DNA from: an uncultured Lachnospiraceae bacterium
Lineage (GTDB): Bacteria > Bacillota > Clostridia > Lachnospirales > Lachnospiraceae
Length of the DNA: 20,890 bases
Direction of reading: 5' to 3'
NCBI GenBank assembly: GCA_910586095.1
Contig: CAJUHQ010000064.1
Location: 1 to 20,890 of the forward strand
A program made the translations under genes and the position numbers. Each line of letters starts with the position of its first letter. Position 1 is the stretch's first letter. Below, in pieces: positions 7,209-14,617 of the stretch. The notes beneath the pieces were generated by a model. It made no database searches. It was not told the origin of the DNA and saw only the letters and a list, made by a program, of their open reading frames with translations.

Positions 7209-9497
7209 TTAATTCTTTTTCTCACGCATAGCGCTAGGAGTGATTCCAAATACTTTTTTGAAGGCACGTCGAAATGAATTGGCGTTGTTATAGCCCACAG
7301 ATAAATAGAGTTCATTGAGACCGATATCTGTGTCACGGACTAGGCGCGCAGCCTCACTCATACGTATAGTTTCTAAATAAGTTGAAAAATTCACCCCTGT
7401 TTTTTCTTTAAACAAATGAGAGAAATAACTCTCCGAAATCTGAAATTCATCTGAGATCTTGTTTAAGCCTATAGAAGGATCAGCATAATTTTCTTTGATA
7501 TATTTCTCAATGGCAGAGATTAGACTAGAATCTTCTGATTCGACAGTAAAGAGCTTACAAAGTCTAAGCGCAATATCTTCACATAACTTAAAGGAAACAT
7601 GTTGATTAAAACATTGATCTAAAGCGCAAAGAGCATCTTTGGGAGTGTTTGTTGGCAGGGCAAACCGTGCCTTTAACAGTGTGTTGCGGATATCTGAGAG
7701 CAAAAATTGCAACATATTAATAGGAAGTGAGCGCTCCTCAATATTTTCCTGATGCAAAAGATTAAACAGTTCAAGGACCTGCGGCAGATTTCCGGTTGTG
7801 ATAAAATGAATCAGTTTTGTGGAAAGTTCCATAGGATAGTAAAAAGCGCTGGAATCTTTTTTGACAAGCTCATAAGGAACAAAAATAAAATTCTTGCTAG
7901 TATAATTTACAGCTTCAATAGCCTGCTGATAGGATTCCCAAACATTTACAATATCATCGGTACTTTTACCAATCCCCGCAAAAAGCCAAATACCATGAGA
8001 ATCCAAAAGTTCCTCGTGCATTTGAAGGATTTTGCCACTCATCTGAACAATGAGGTCCTGTTTGTCTATAGAAGTTCCTGTCACAATTAAAGCATAAGTT
8101 CTATCGGTAGGACTGTAACAGTAAAGAGTCTCTCCAAAATAATGTTGGAGAGTTTGCATGACTAATGCATTACATTCTTCTAAAGTGTGCGTGTTATCCG
8201 CAGAATGTTCGGTATCTGTATTGTTGTAAGCTACAATATATAAGGCATTATAAAGTAATGTATCATCAATTAATCCTAAGAAATCCTTTGCGTAGGAAGC
8301 TTCCTGTTCAGAGACAATCATCCCTTTTAGTAAAAGTCTTACATAGGAATTGCGCATAATGGGTTTTTGAGTGTCTACGACATCTTGTAGATGGTTATTT
8401 TCATCTAATAAGGTATCTCTTTGTTGGTTGATAACTTGTAACTCACGATCTAGTGCAAGAATGGGCCGCAAATACTGCTTTGACAGCAGAAAGATTAAAC
8501 CAATGCCAATGAGAAACGCAGCAACAAACAAAGCAAGGTACAAAATTTGTGGGCGTGCAAAATTTGCGGTTGAGGTGTATGAGGGATAACAAAAATAGTA
8601 GCACAGTCCAGTAGTACGAGAGACATAAGAGTCTAAAAAAATCTCGTGATCCTTAAAAAATGCGCGAATCTCAGGGATTGAGCAATTATATAAATCAAGA
8701 TCCTCTTTTGCAGAAAGCAATAAAATTGTTTCGTCTGTTTCTGTGCGCACAAAAAGACTTCCACTTTCAGAGGTGTTGTCTAAACAGCTAAACAAAGAGG
8801 ATAAATTCTCGCCCTCAAACACAAAACAGACAACAGCGTTAATATCTAAATCTGTTATGTTTTGTGCGTGAAGCATATACAGATAGTGCTGTTTTTGGCT
8901 AGATGGGGGGGTGAGATTACCTAAGGGAAAAAACTGGCCAGATGTTTCATTTAATGTAAGAGCTTTCAGCCATGTTTCATAAACACTGCTTGTATAGCGT
9001 TTGGTTTCATAATAGGCATCCTGTGGTAAAAAAAGCCCCGGAGCCAGTATATAATCAGATGTTGGCAGGTAGCAGAAAACCTCTGAAACTGGCAGAAGAG
9101 GCTTTACATACTCATCGACAGACATAATAGCTGACAGCGTATTTCCTGTGGCAAAAAAACCAGATTCGGAGCTTTTCATCGCAGAAAGTGCCTGAAATGT
9201 ACTGTTTTGTATGATCTGACGACAATATACTTCCATAATGTTGAGATCTTTTTCAAACAACTCCACATTGCTCATCAGAGTGGATTTGTGCTTCCATTCA
9301 TATTGATTACGAGCACTTTCTAATCCTAAAGTATATAAATAAAAGAATAGCACTAAGATCACAAACAGAAAGATACTATAAGAAGCCAACATCTTAAAGA
9401 GTAGCCCTATCCGATTGTTTGGAGTTTCAGTTCGCTTTTTATGGAATTTTAAGTGCAATTTAAAAATGGAGGAGATTTGGTTTTGTTCTATCTTCAT
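7209..9497 (-). CDS. Membrane-bound AraC-family sensor-regulator (YesS-like)
   Basis: A 762-residue one-component regulator. Start 9497 is preferred because AGGGAG (9506-9511, minus strand) lies 8 nt upstream; a longer in-frame reading from 9560 would run through the predicted promoter. In order: transmembrane segment (about 36-58), extracellular sensor region (59-316), second transmembrane segment (317-338), helical linker (about 345-375), a cytoplasmic middle domain, and a C-terminal AraC DNA-binding domain (about 660-760) with two helix-turn-helix units (LNKISDEFQISESYFSHLFK and LNELYLSVGYNNANSFRRAF). Size and layout match Bacillus subtilis YesS, which governs rhamnogalacturonan genes. It is divergent from the adjacent importer genes, which it probably activates when a ligand is sensed outside the cell. 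Autoregulation is suggested by dyads in its own promoter. Confidence 0.9.
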   Translation of the reverse strand: MKIEQNQISSIFKLHLKFHKKRTETPNNRIGLLFKMLASYSIFLFVILVLFFYLYTLGLESARNQYEWKHKSTLMSNVELFEKDLNIMEVYCRQIIQNSTFQALSAMKSSESGFFATGNTLSAIMSVDEYVKPLLPVSEVFCYLPTSDYILAPGLFLPQDAYYETKRYTSSVYETWLKALTLNETSGQFFPLGNLTPPSSQKQHYLYMLHAQNITDLDINAVVCFVFEGENLSSLFSCLDNTSESGSLFVRTETDETILLLSAKEDLDLYNCSIPEIRAFFKDHEIFLDSYVSRTTGLCYYFCYPSYTSTANFARPQILYLALFVAAFLIGIGLIFLLSKQYLRPILALDRELQVINQQRDTLLDENNHLQDVVDTQKPIMRNSYVRLLLKGMIVSEQEASYAKDFLGLIDDTLLYNALYIVAYNNTDTEHSADNTHTLEECNALVMQTLQHYFGETLYCYSPTDRTYALIVTGTSIDKQDLIVQMSGKILQMHEELLDSHGIWLFAGIGKSTDDIVNVWESYQQAIEAVNYTSKNFIFVPYELVKKDSSAFYYPMELSTKLIHFITTGNLPQVLELFNLLHQENIEERSLPINMLQFLLSDIRNTLLKARFALPTNTPKDALCALDQCFNQHVSFKLCEDIALRLCKLFTVESEDSSLISAIEKYIKENYADPSIGLNKISDEFQISESYFSHLFKEKTGVNFSTYLETIRMSEAARLVRDTDIGLNELYLSVGYNNANSFRRAFKKVFGITPSAMREKKN

Positions 9498-9505
9498 AAG
9501 ATACA

Positions 9506-9511
9506 CTCCCT
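9506..9511 (-). promoter_or_regulatory. RBS fixing the AraC regulator start
   Basis: AGGGAG on the minus strand ends 8 nt before the ATG at 9497-9495. It rules out the upstream in-frame start at 9560. Confidence 0.85.
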
Positions 9512-9528
9512 GTCCGCGTATAACGGAC
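9512..9528. promoter_or_regulatory. Promoter-proximal dyad of the AraC regulator
   Basis: GTCCG (9512-9516) and CGGAC (9524-9528) flank CGTATAA. The right half, TATAACGGACT, is shared with the 27-bp palindrome at 9581-9607. The dyad abuts and slightly overlaps the predicted -10 of the regulator promoter, a position suited to repression. Confidence 0.6.
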
Positions 9529-9556
9529 TTATATTGAGAAAAATCCTTTAAAACAA
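9528..9556 (-). promoter_or_regulatory. Predicted promoter of the AraC regulator
   Basis: On the minus strand, TTGTTT (9551-9556) and TATAAG (9528-9533) are separated by 17 bp, with transcription starting within the proximal dyad. Confidence 0.55.
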
Positions 9557-9580
9557 ACAAATATGTATATATTCACTGTA

Positions 9581-9607
9581 ATATAGTCCGTATATAACGG
9601 ACTATAT
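9581..9607. promoter_or_regulatory. 27-bp palindromic operator
   Basis: ATATAGTCCGT (9581-9591) and ACGGACTATAT (9597-9607) are perfect 11-bp inverted arms around ATATA. The dyad is about 74 bp from the related dyad at 9512-9528, close to seven helical turns. It lies upstream of the regulator promoter and could serve either divergent gene. The binding protein is unknown; the AraC product is the obvious candidate, though AraC proteins more often bind direct repeats. Confidence 0.7.
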
Positions 9608-9963
9608 TGCCTAATCAAATAATTTTTGAAGTGACAAAAGAAGAAGCTTTATATCGTATTATGTTATCTGCCAATAGTTTTATTTGGTAAGGATACTTAG
9701 AACATTCTTTCGTGATTCTATGATAAAGTCTAGATATATATTACCAGTAAAATAAGAAAAATACAAGGTGTAAGTGCTTACATAAAGGGCTAAAATAAAG
9801 AATTCTTCTCTGTTTTTGTACAAAATATGCACGCTGAGTCAAATATTGGAGCTTGAATTGTAAAAGTTGACAATGATAAAGTAAGTATCAAGCGGAATAT
9901 ATGGCGATGTTGCTTCTTTATCCGCCGAAATTTTAAATAACTTTTTATTAAGGGAGGAAGAAA
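9608..9963. other. Upstream region of the first solute-binding gene
   Basis: An AT-rich leader with no coding frame. It holds a cre-like site (9769-9782), a TTGACA at 9867-9872 without a well-placed -10, a weak alternative TTGAAT (9853-9858) with GATAAA (9875-9880), and a short GCGGA/TCCGC pairing (9892-9896, 9921-9925). The lack of a good promoter fits an activator-dependent gene. Confidence 0.45.
9769..9782. promoter_or_regulatory. cre-like site
   Basis: TGTAAGTGCTTACA has 6-bp inverted arms and matches the catabolite-control consensus TGWAANCGNTNWCA except for one central base. It lies about 190 bp before the importer start. It may bind CcpA or another LacI-family protein. Confidence 0.45.
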
Positions 9964-11592
9964 ATGAAAAAGAAAGCGTTATCATTACTTTTAGCTTCAG
10001 CAATGGTAGTTTCTTTAGCTGCATGCGGTGGTTCGTCAGATGATAAAAATGCAACTGGTACAACAGGAGGAACAAGTACAGAAACAAGTACAAACACATC
10101 AAGTTCTTCAGGTTCTGAAACTCCAGGCTCTGAGACATCTGGTGGTTCTGAGGACACTTCAGATATTGAGAAACCAGCAGAGATCACTATTTTAGTGGAT
10201 GGTACAGTATTTACACAAGAGAATGCACGTGACCAGTTTATGGCAAAGTTAGAAGAGCTGATTGGCATCAAGATTAATGTAATTCAGCCAGACCATGATG
10301 CTTACTATGACAATGTAGGGCAAATTATTGCAGGTGGCGACTGGCCAGATGTAATGATTCTGTCTAGTACATATTACTCAGCTTATGCGGCAGAGGGTGT
10401 TCTGTGGGATATGACAGAAGCATGGGACAATTCTGAGTTAAAGAAACGCCAGGAAGCATATAATGGTGCAGGTGTTGTTGCAGGTATGGAGATTGATGGA
10501 CGTTTATATGGTATGCCATCAGCGCGTGGTAATGGATGCGTTACTTATGTAAAGAAGAAATGGTTAGATAATTGCGGTATCGCAAATGCACCAACTAACT
10601 ATGATGAGTATCTTGCGATGTTAGAGGCGTTTACAACAGGCGATCCCGACGGAGATGGAACAGACGGTAATACATTTGGTGTGACAGCAGCAGGTTTCGT
10701 TGGAACAGAGGCACCTTATGTCAATTATTTGCCAGAGTTTTATCAGGATGCGCATCCAAGCTTTTATCAGAAGGAAGATGGCACATGGGCAGATGGCTTT
10801 ACAGAGGATTCAATGAAAGCAGCACTTGGAAGACTTGCAGATGCATATAAAAAAGGTGTGATTGATCCAACAACACTTACGAATGGTACAGCAGATTGCC
10901 GTAATAAGTTCTATAGTGACGACTTTGGTGTGTTTACATATTGGGCAGGTACATGGGCAACAAACTTAAAGACGAATCTCGAGAACAATGGACTTGATGG
11001 AGAGTTGATAGCACTTCCACCAATCAAAGAGGTTGGATCATATCTGGACAGAATTCCTCCTGTATGGTGTATCTCATCCACCTGCGAGAATCCAGAAGGT
11101 GTATTTAAATACTTTATTGAGCCTATGCAGGATGGTGGCGAAGTACAGTTCTTGTGGACATATGGCGTAGAGGATGTACATTGGTCAACAAAGGCTGAAA
11201 CATTGTATGAGGGTGAAGAAAAGGAAAAAGTTTATGAGGAAGGCCAGTTCCACGGTTGTGATAATCTTGAGAACCCTGGTACACAATATACAAAGGCACA
11301 TATCGATCCAGCACTCGCATTAGTTGAGTTAAAAGATGACCCTAGAAATGAGAGTGCAGCAGAGGAGAACAAGGCTTCAGCAGAGTTATTTGCACAGAAT
11401 TGTGTGACAGCAGATTTGGTTCCTAGCACCGATCAGATGACAGAGTACAATGGTGATTTGACAACATTGAAAAATGAGTTGATTGCAAAGGTTGCTATGG
11501 GTGAGATGACGATTGATGAAGCATATGCAAAGTATGAGTCAGATCATGGCGCAGAGTGGTCACAGATCATCGTAGATTCATTGAATCAATAA
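9964..11592 (+). CDS. Sugar ABC transporter solute-binding lipoprotein (YesO/LplA-like)
   Basis: A 542-residue extracellular receptor for an oligosaccharide importer. The lipoprotein signal is MKKKALSLLL...LAAC, with Cys21 as the lipidated residue. A Ser/Thr/Gly-rich linker (about 22-70) tethers the binding domain. The rest follows the family 1 solute-binding fold of the large LplA/YesO type: TILVDGTVF near 75, GGDWPDVMIL (124-133), and DPDGDGTDGNTFG (227-239), an EF-hand-like acidic loop common in this group. A strong GGGAGG lies 6 nt before the ATG. Two matching permeases follow after a structured 205-bp gap. The neighbouring acetylesterase and YesS-like regulator suggest rhamnogalacturonan fragments as the ligand; this is inference. 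Confidence 0.9.
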   Translation: MKKKALSLLLASAMVVSLAACGGSSDDKNATGTTGGTSTETSTNTSSSSGSETPGSETSGGSEDTSDIEKPAEITILVDGTVFTQENARDQFMAKLEELIGIKINVIQPDHDAYYDNVGQIIAGGDWPDVMILSSTYYSAYAAEGVLWDMTEAWDNSELKKRQEAYNGAGVVAGMEIDGRLYGMPSARGNGCVTYVKKKWLDNCGIANAPTNYDEYLAMLEAFTTGDPDGDGTDGNTFGVTAAGFVGTEAPYVNYLPEFYQDAHPSFYQKEDGTWADGFTEDSMKAALGRLADAYKKGVIDPTTLTNGTADCRNKFYSDDFGVFTYWAGTWATNLKTNLENNGLDGELIALPPIKEVGSYLDRIPPVWCISSTCENPEGVFKYFIEPMQDGGEVQFLWTYGVEDVHWSTKAETLYEGEEKEKVYEEGQFHGCDNLENPGTQYTKAHIDPALALVELKDDPRNESAAEENKASAELFAQNCVTADLVPSTDQMTEYNGDLTTLKNELIAKVAMGEMTIDEAYAKYESDHGAEWSQIIVDSLNQ

Positions 11593-11615
11593 GTATTTTA
11601 GAAATTGTGCTGTAA

Positions 11616-11699
11616 AAGTAACAGTTTGGCCTATGCCGCGCACGTTGCTGCGCGCGTACCACGTAACGTTCAGCCGTTCTACTGGCTGAACTGTTACTT
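11616..11699. other. Three-way-junction stem-loop between binding protein and permease genes
   Basis: AAGTAACAGTT (11616-11626) pairs AACTGTTACTT (11689-11699) over 11 bp. Inside are CGCGCA-CGTTGC-TGCGCG (11637-11654) and GTTCAGCC/GGCTGAAC (11668-11675, 11684-11691, sharing a few bases with the outer stem). No T run follows, so mRNA processing or stability is likelier than termination. Confidence 0.65.
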
Positions 11700-11720
11700 G
11701 TAAAGGCATGGGAGTTTGCA

Positions 11721-11747
11721 TGTGGAGTCATGGCTGATGACTCCACA
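11721..11747 (+). other. Perfect 11-bp stem-loop before the first permease gene
   Basis: TGTGGAGTCAT (11721-11731) and ATGACTCCACA (11737-11747) flank a GGCTG loop. No T run follows. With the preceding junction, it probably protects the solute-binding mRNA from decay or limits read-through into the permease genes. Confidence 0.6.
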
Positions 11748-11797
11748 ATAAGACAGACAGATGGCACTATAATTTTGGGTGAAGAGGAAGAGCAGGT

Positions 11798-12766
11798 ATG
11801 AAAGAAAAGAAAAACCAATCAAGCGCGTCGCCAGCAACGGGTACTAATAGGGCATTGGGAGCACGGATTTACAGATACAAAGGATTCTATGTGATGTTTT
11901 TGCCTGTATTTGTCTTTGCGGTAATATTTAATTATCTTCCCATGCTAGGCATTAGATATGCGTTTACAAACTATAATGGTATCAAAAAGCCATCGATTGT
12001 ATGGTTTGATAATTTTAATAAGATGTTTAGTATGCCAGGGTTTTGGACAGCATTTGGAAACACTCTGGTTATCAGTATTGTAAAATTACTTTTGACTACT
12101 TTCTTTGCAGTGGTGGTGTCATTATTCTTAAATGAAATTATGAATATCCATTTCAAGAAGGTAGTTCAGACAATTATTTATCTACCGCATTTTCTATCAT
12201 GGGTAGTTACTGCATCACTGTTCTCATTGATCTTAGCTCCTACAGGGCAAGGTCTTGTAAACTCTTTTTTGGTGAGTATTGGTGTAGTAGATTCTGGCAA
12301 TATGATCTATTTCTTGGGAAGTACAAAATGGTGGAGATTTACCTATTATCTGATTAATGTCTGGAAAGAGACAGGATGGCAGACGGTTATTTTTATGGCG
12401 ACATTAGCAGGAATGAACACAGAGCTTTATGAAGCCGCTTCCATTGACGGTGCAGGTCGTTGGGGAAAGATGCGCTACATTACATTTCCGTCTCTTGCCA
12501 ACACAATTTTGACTGTATTGATTTTGAATCTTGCAAAGGTTATGAACCTCTTTGAATCAGCGTTCGTATTGCAAAACGATGCGGTTCTAGATGTTTCAAA
12601 CGTTCTAGAAACCTATATCTACTATCAGAGTTTTAACAGTGGTTCTATTCCAAATTATGGATATACAACTGCCGTTGGCTTATTCAAATCTATCGTGGGC
12701 TGTCTGCTAGTACTTATATGTAATAAGTGGAGTAAAAAAGTGCGTGAAGGCCGCGGAATCGTCTAG
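11798..12766 (+). CDS. Sugar ABC transporter permease, LplB/YesP type
   Basis: A 322-residue inner-membrane subunit. After a polar N-terminus (1-28) come about six membrane helices, starting with FYVMFLPVFVFAVIFNYLPM (30-49) and the family-typical GIRYAFTNYN. The cytoplasmic EAA loop that contacts the ATPase is YEAASIDGAGRWGKMRYITFP (from 211). It pairs with the next gene's product to form the channel used by the lipoprotein encoded upstream. No ATPase gene is present, so a shared MsmX-type ATPase elsewhere is probable. A modest GAGG/AGCAGG ribosome binding site precedes the ATG. The next gene starts 15 nt downstream. Confidence 0.93.
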   Translation: MKEKKNQSSASPATGTNRALGARIYRYKGFYVMFLPVFVFAVIFNYLPMLGIRYAFTNYNGIKKPSIVWFDNFNKMFSMPGFWTAFGNTLVISIVKLLLTTFFAVVVSLFLNEIMNIHFKKVVQTIIYLPHFLSWVVTASLFSLILAPTGQGLVNSFLVSIGVVDSGNMIYFLGSTKWWRFTYYLINVWKETGWQTVIFMATLAGMNTELYEAASIDGAGRWGKMRYITFPSLANTILTVLILNLAKVMNLFESAFVLQNDAVLDVSNVLETYIYYQSFNSGSIPNYGYTTAVGLFKSIVGCLLVLICNKWSKKVREGRGIV

Positions 12767-12781
12767 GAAGGAGTAGCAGAT

Positions 12782-13627
12782 ATGGGAAAAAGTGGAAAAA
12801 AGATATCGGTTTTTTCAATTGTAAATGGCCTGATATTTATTATATTGTGCCTGATTATTATCATTCCATTGTGGAAAATTTTGGTTGATTCATTTGACCT
12901 AAAAACTGCATATGGTATGAAATTGTGGCCGGAGACATTTGGTTTGGATGGCTACAAGCTTGTATTTTCAAACCCAACATTGTATCGTCCTTTGTTGATT
13001 TCTGTCATCACAACTGTTTGTGGTACAATTATCGCATTGATGCTGTCTACCTTTGGTGCATATGTGTTGATCCAGTGGGATATGCCTGGACGAAATTTGT
13101 TTGCAAATATGTTATTGTTCACTATGATCTTTAATGGTGGTATGATCCCGACTTATTTGGTGTTGCGGTCCTTACATCTGACAGATACATTGTTGGTTGT
13201 CATTCTGTTTCCGGCACTCAATGTATATAATCTAGTATTGATGCGCAATTTCTTTGAAGGTATTCCAGCCAGCTTGTTTGAGTCGGCGACATTGGATGGT
13301 TGTTCACCGATGCAAACATTTATTCGGATTGTGCTTCCTATGTCAAAGGCAGCGTTGGCATCTATCGGCTTAATGTTTGCGGTTACATATTGGAACGATT
13401 ACACTCACTACAAATTGTATATTATGAATTCTGACTTGTACAATTTCCAGATGAAATTGCGTGGTATGATTATGGGTAGTGATCTTCCCACAGCATCTGG
13501 AAATGCGACAGAGAACACTATCAAAAATGCGGCAATCATTGTAGTTATCATTCCGTTTATGATTTTGTATCCAATGTTACAGAAATACTTTGTAAAGGGT
13601 GTTAATATCGGAGCTGTAAAAGAATAA
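12782..13627 (+). CDS. Sugar ABC transporter permease, LplC/YesQ type
   Basis: A 281-residue six-helix permease, partner of the preceding gene. The first helix is about 15-35. FNGGMIPTYLVLRSLHLTDT (117-136) is characteristic of the LplC/YtcP branch. The EAA-type loop is FESATLDGCS (166-175) followed by RIVLPMSKA. The C-terminus ends KYFVKGVNIGAVKE, as usual in this family. AAGGAG directly follows the upstream stop codon. The transcript probably ends at the two hairpins at 13634-13727. Confidence 0.93.
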   Translation: MGKSGKKISVFSIVNGLIFIILCLIIIIPLWKILVDSFDLKTAYGMKLWPETFGLDGYKLVFSNPTLYRPLLISVITTVCGTIIALMLSTFGAYVLIQWDMPGRNLFANMLLFTMIFNGGMIPTYLVLRSLHLTDTLLVVILFPALNVYNLVLMRNFFEGIPASLFESATLDGCSPMQTFIRIVLPMSKAALASIGLMFAVTYWNDYTHYKLYIMNSDLYNFQMKLRGMIMGSDLPTASGNATENTIKNAAIIVVIIPFMILYPMLQKYFVKGVNIGAVKE

Positions 13628-13633
13628 AAAGAA

Positions 13634-13678
13634 GATAGAAGCTCTAGGACGGCAGAGACTGTCGTCTTAGAGACTATC
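13634..13678 (+). other. Long stem-loop after the permease genes
   Basis: CTCTAGGACGGCAG (13642-13655) pairs CTGTCGTCTTAGAG (13659-13672) with two G-U pairs and an AGA loop, extended by GATAG/CTATC (13634-13638, 13674-13678). No T run follows; it sits just upstream of the terminator at 13705. Confidence 0.65.
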
Positions 13679-13704
13679 TGATTTATACAGATTGTACTAT
13701 GTGG

Positions 13705-13727
13705 GGAAACGTTAGTTTCCTTTTTTT
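13705..13727 (+). terminator. Intrinsic terminator of the first importer operon
   Basis: GGAAAC (13705-13710) and GTTTCC (13715-13720) form a 6-bp stem with a GTTA loop, followed by seven Ts. Confidence 0.75.
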
Positions 13728-13761
13728 GACACAATACAGTAGGTAAATTATTTATAAATGT

Positions 13762-13790
13762 GAACAATGTTTACAACACAAACATTGTTC
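13762..13790. promoter_or_regulatory. Operator dyad over the esterase promoter
   Basis: GAACAATGTTT (13762-13772) and AAACATTGTTC (13780-13790) are perfect 11-bp inverted arms around ACAACAC. They cover the -35 and most of the spacer. A related half-site, ACAATGTGAACA, lies downstream near 13817-13828. The sequence does not resemble the AraC-linked or LacI-linked dyads in this window. Confidence 0.7.
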
Positions 13791-13798
13791 GTTATAAT
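13770..13798 (+). promoter_or_regulatory. Promoter of the esterase-trmB operon
   Basis: TTTACA (13770-13775) and TATAAT (13793-13798) have a 17-bp spacer, leaving a leader of about 90 nt. The leader contains GCCAATT/AATTGGC (13841-13847, 13862-13868), a possible hairpin before the ribosome binding site. Confidence 0.75.
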
Positions 13799-13895
13799 AT
13801 TGGTAGCATAGTTTCAACAATGTGAACATCATTCATTATAGCCAATTGGAGTCAGTGCCCAAATTGGCGGGATAGTAGTAGTATGGGGGGGTAGA

Positions 13896-14609
13896 ATGGA
13901 AAATTCGACGAGAAAGGTTTTTTGGGCAGGCGATTCGACAGTACAGACGAATGACATTACAACGTACCCTCAGACGGGTATTGGACAAGTGTTCTCTTTA
14001 TATGTTAAGGAGACAGTGCAGATTGTCAATCATGCAAAAAACGGAAGAAGTACCAAAAGTTTTTTAGACGAGGGCAGGCTTGATGCAATTGACAAAGAGA
14101 TTGGAGAAGGAGATTTTTTGTTTATACAGTTTGGGCATAATGATGAAAAGAGTGAGGACCCAGCACGATACACAGAACCATTCTCAACTTTTATGGACAA
14201 TCTTTTGATCTTTATAGATACAGCTAGAAAGCACGGTGCGAATCCTGTGTTAATCACACCACTTGAACGCAGGTGTTTTATTGATGAGAAACATTTAGGT
14301 ATCGGCGCACATTCCGACTATGTAGCAGCTATGAAGCAAACTGCGAAGAAGGCTCATGTACCACTGGTGGACCTTTATAGTATGAGCCGCAATGAGTTAA
14401 AAAAGGCGGCAGATCTAGGCAGTCGCCAGTGGTATATGTATTTTGAACCTAATCAATACAAAAATTATATGGAGGGTAAACAGGACAATACGCATTTGCG
14501 CTATGAAGGTGCTGTTTTGTATGCAGGACTTATTGCAAAAGGTCTGTGCGATCTCGGTGGTATTTATCAAAGTTTGTTGATTGATGAAATGGGCAATTAT
14601 GAGAGGTGA
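13896..14609 (+). CDS. SGNH hydrolase, rhamnogalacturonan acetylesterase type (CE12)
   Basis: A 237-residue esterase with no signal peptide, so it is probably cytoplasmic. The SGNH blocks are all present: GDSTVQ with nucleophile Ser14, NHAKNGRST (45-53) with the oxyanion Gly50, FGHND (79-83) with Asn82, and DNTHLRYEGA (197-206) with the catalytic Asp197 and His200. This arrangement matches CE12 enzymes such as Bacillus YesT/RhgT, which remove acetyl groups from rhamnogalacturonan. It would deacetylate oligosaccharides imported by the upstream transporter. It has its own promoter and operator, and a run of seven Gs serves as an unusual ribosome binding site. Its 3' end carries the ribosome binding site of trmB. 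The exact substrate is inference. Confidence 0.88.
   Translation: MENSTRKVFWAGDSTVQTNDITTYPQTGIGQVFSLYVKETVQIVNHAKNGRSTKSFLDEGRLDAIDKEIGEGDFLFIQFGHNDEKSEDPARYTEPFSTFMDNLLIFIDTARKHGANPVLITPLERRCFIDEKHLGIGAHSDYVAAMKQTAKKAHVPLVDLYSMSRNELKKAADLGSRQWYMYFEPNQYKNYMEGKQDNTHLRYEGAVLYAGLIAKGLCDLGGIYQSLLIDEMGNYER
14604..14609 (+). promoter_or_regulatory. trmB RBS overlapping the esterase stop codon
   Basis: AGGTGA is fully complementary to the 16S anti-Shine-Dalgarno and lies 8 nt before ATG 14618. It contains the TGA stop of the esterase, implying translational coupling. It argues against the in-frame GTG at 14606. Confidence 0.8.
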
Positions 14610-14617
14610 AAGAGCAG

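Noticed and set aside
7752..8589. Plus-strand open frames inside the AraC gene
   Set aside because: They are shadows of the minus-strand coding sequence, with no ribosome binding sites or domain similarity.
9498..9560. Longer N-terminus of the AraC regulator from the ATG at 9560
   Set aside because: It would overlap the predicted -10 and proximal operator and has no ribosome binding site, whereas AGGGAG sits 8 nt before the ATG at 9497.
9867..9872. TTGACA as the -35 of the first receptor gene
   Set aside because: The nearest AT-rich -10 candidates are 14 or 22 bp away, outside the normal range.
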